Assembly: GCA_903924715.1 (NCBI GenBank)
Contig: CAIYCP010000331.1
Coordinates: 1 to 6,130 of the forward strand
Length of the DNA: 6,130 bases
Direction of reading: 5' to 3'
Origin: an uncultured beta proteobacterium
GTDB taxonomy: Bacteria > Pseudomonadota > Gammaproteobacteria > Burkholderiales > Burkholderiaceae_B
Below the pieces are notes generated by a model. That model did no database searches. It was given only the letters and a program-made list of their open reading frames with translations, and was not told the origin of the DNA. A program made the translations under genes and the position numbers. Of the stretch, positions 5,320 through 6,130 are shown one piece after another; the stretch's first letter is position 1, and every line of letters starts with the position of its first letter.

Positions 5320-6130
5320 GGGTTGGCCCTTGATGATTCATGAGCCACATCAAATAGCCACCCCCTAGAATCGCGGTGAGCACGCCCACAGAGAGTTCTT
5401 GGGGTGCGATTAATCCGCGCGCCAAGAGATCTGCGAGGGACAAGAGTAAGGCGCCCATCAGGCTCGCGAGCGGCAGTAGCCAAGCGTAGCGGACGCGGAC
5501 GATTGCACGGACAAGATGTGGGGCGGCCAAACCAACAAAAGCGATCAGACCAGTTTGCGCGACTGCGGTTCCGGTTGCCAAGGCGAGAATGCCAATTAAG
5601 ACCACACGAAGCTTGTTCAAGGGTAGTCCTAAGCTGAGCGCGGTGGCTTCGCCCAAGGCTAAGGCGTCTAAGACCCTAGACAGTGCGATCCCAAAGGCAT
5701 TGCAGACCAACCAGACGACGCCCATGATTGCGCATGCCGAGCCGCTGACAAAGGCCGTTGAACCAAGCATAAAGGCTTGCATGGATTGCAAAATATCGGG
5801 GTGCGTTAACGAGAGCAATGAAGTGAGCGCCCCCAATACCACTCCGACGATCACGCCCGCTAATAAAAGTCGCAGGGTGTGTTGAACACCGCGGGCCAAA
5901 CTTAAGGTTAAAAATACAGCGAGTATTGCGCCAAGAAAGGCTGCACCGGTGAGCCCGAGTTTGATAAACCATTGCGTCGCGACAGGCGACAGCCCAACAC
6001 TCACCAAGACCAGTGCGACGCCCACTGAAGCGCCTGAGGCGCTGCCGAGTAAAAACGGATCAGCGAGCGGATTTCGAAAGAGCCCTTGAGCCAGAGCGCC
6101 CGCCAGACCCAGTAGTCCGCCGGCAAGTAG
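5312..6130 (-). CDS. btuC: Corrinoid ABC transporter permease (FecCD/BtuC type), 5' end missing
   Basis: This is the membrane channel subunit that works with the adjacent ATPase to move corrinoid across the inner membrane. The frame is open to the window edge and gives 272 residues; roughly 60 N-terminal residues are missing compared with family members of about 330. A GTG at 6025 is internal, since the codons before it read AQGLFRNPLADPFLLGSASG, the conserved FecCD block. Other landmarks are GEATALSLGLP at visible residues 160-170, the TGLIAFVGLAAPHLVR segment at 192-207 and the C-terminal ADLLAR at 233-238. Most of the protein is hydrophobic with many membrane segments. Two usually conserved spots differ: ELSVG (244-248) where ELPVG is common, and GGGYLMWL (256-263) where GAP begins the motif in many relatives. 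Being next to btuD and five B12 genes supports a corrinoid substrate; the exact substrate is inferred. Confidence 0.93.
   Translation of the reverse strand, partial: LLAGGLLGLAGALAQGLFRNPLADPFLLGSASGASVGVALVLVSVGLSPVATQWFIKLGLTGAAFLGAILAVFLTLSLARGVQHTLRLLLAGVIVGVVLGALTSLLSLTHPDILQSMQAFMLGSTAFVSGSACAIMGVVWLVCNAFGIALSRVLDALALGEATALSLGLPLNKLRVVLIGILALATGTAVAQTGLIAFVGLAAPHLVRAIVRVRYAWLLPLASLMGALLLSLADLLARGLIAPQELSVGVLTAILGGGYLMWLMNHQGPTHD
5327..5331 (-). promoter_or_regulatory. Ribosome binding site of btuD inside the end of btuC
   Basis: On the minus strand these bases read AAGGG, seven bases before the btuD ATG at 5319. The site lies within the last codons of btuC, consistent with coupled translation of the two transporter subunits across their 8-bp overlap. 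Confidence 0.5.

Noticed and set aside
6023..6025. GTG as the start of the permease
   Set aside because: The frame continues open to the window edge and the preceding codons encode the conserved RNPLADPFLLG block, so the gene is simply cut by the window.

Overview
This window is a tightly packed, single-direction block of vitamin B12 genes, all on the minus strand. At the left edge is the tail of one unrelated plus-strand gene that converges on the block. Read in transcription order (right to left) the genes are: a corrinoid ABC permease of the FecCD/BtuC type (5' end lost at the window edge), its BtuD-type ATPase, corrinoid adenosyltransferase (cobO/btuR), cobyric acid synthase (cobQ), the lower-ligand activator cobT, cobalamin synthase cobS, and alpha-ribazole phosphatase cobC. 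Junctions range from an 8-bp overlap to a 28-bp gap. There is no room for an internal promoter of ordinary layout, so this is most likely one transcript started upstream of position 6130.

The genes form a logical route. BtuC and BtuD import corrinoid across the inner membrane. CobO adds the upper adenosyl ligand. CobQ amidates the corrin side chains to give adenosylcobyric acid. CobT makes alpha-ribazole phosphate from dimethylbenzimidazole and nicotinate mononucleotide. CobS joins that nucleotide to adenosylcobinamide-GDP, and CobC removes the phosphate. The steps between CobQ and CobS (CbiB/CobD to attach the aminopropanol arm, CobU/CobP to make the GDP derivative) are not in the window, nor is a periplasmic binding protein (BtuF), an outer-membrane receptor (BtuB) or any corrin-ring gene. 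They may lie upstream of the window or elsewhere.

The first 46 bases read on the plus strand as the last 14 codons of a gene whose ending, TAEMGDAVVAALKS, resembles the C-terminus of 3-isopropylmalate dehydrogenase (LeuB). Its stop codon lies inside the 3' end of cobC, so the two genes overlap tail to tail by 12 bp.

The protein features (GTTSGAGKS and QNMSNHARV in CobQ, the short CobO N-terminus) and base composition near 50% GC suggest a proteobacterium, with my recollection of CobQ relatives leaning to the beta class (Burkholderiales-like) or a related gammaproteobacterium; this is not established. No mobile element, CRISPR array, RNA gene or cobalamin riboswitch is visible. I see no new biological system. 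The least expected structures are two strong inverted repeats, one at the cobT/cobS junction and one inside the 3' end of cobC just past the convergent stop codon.
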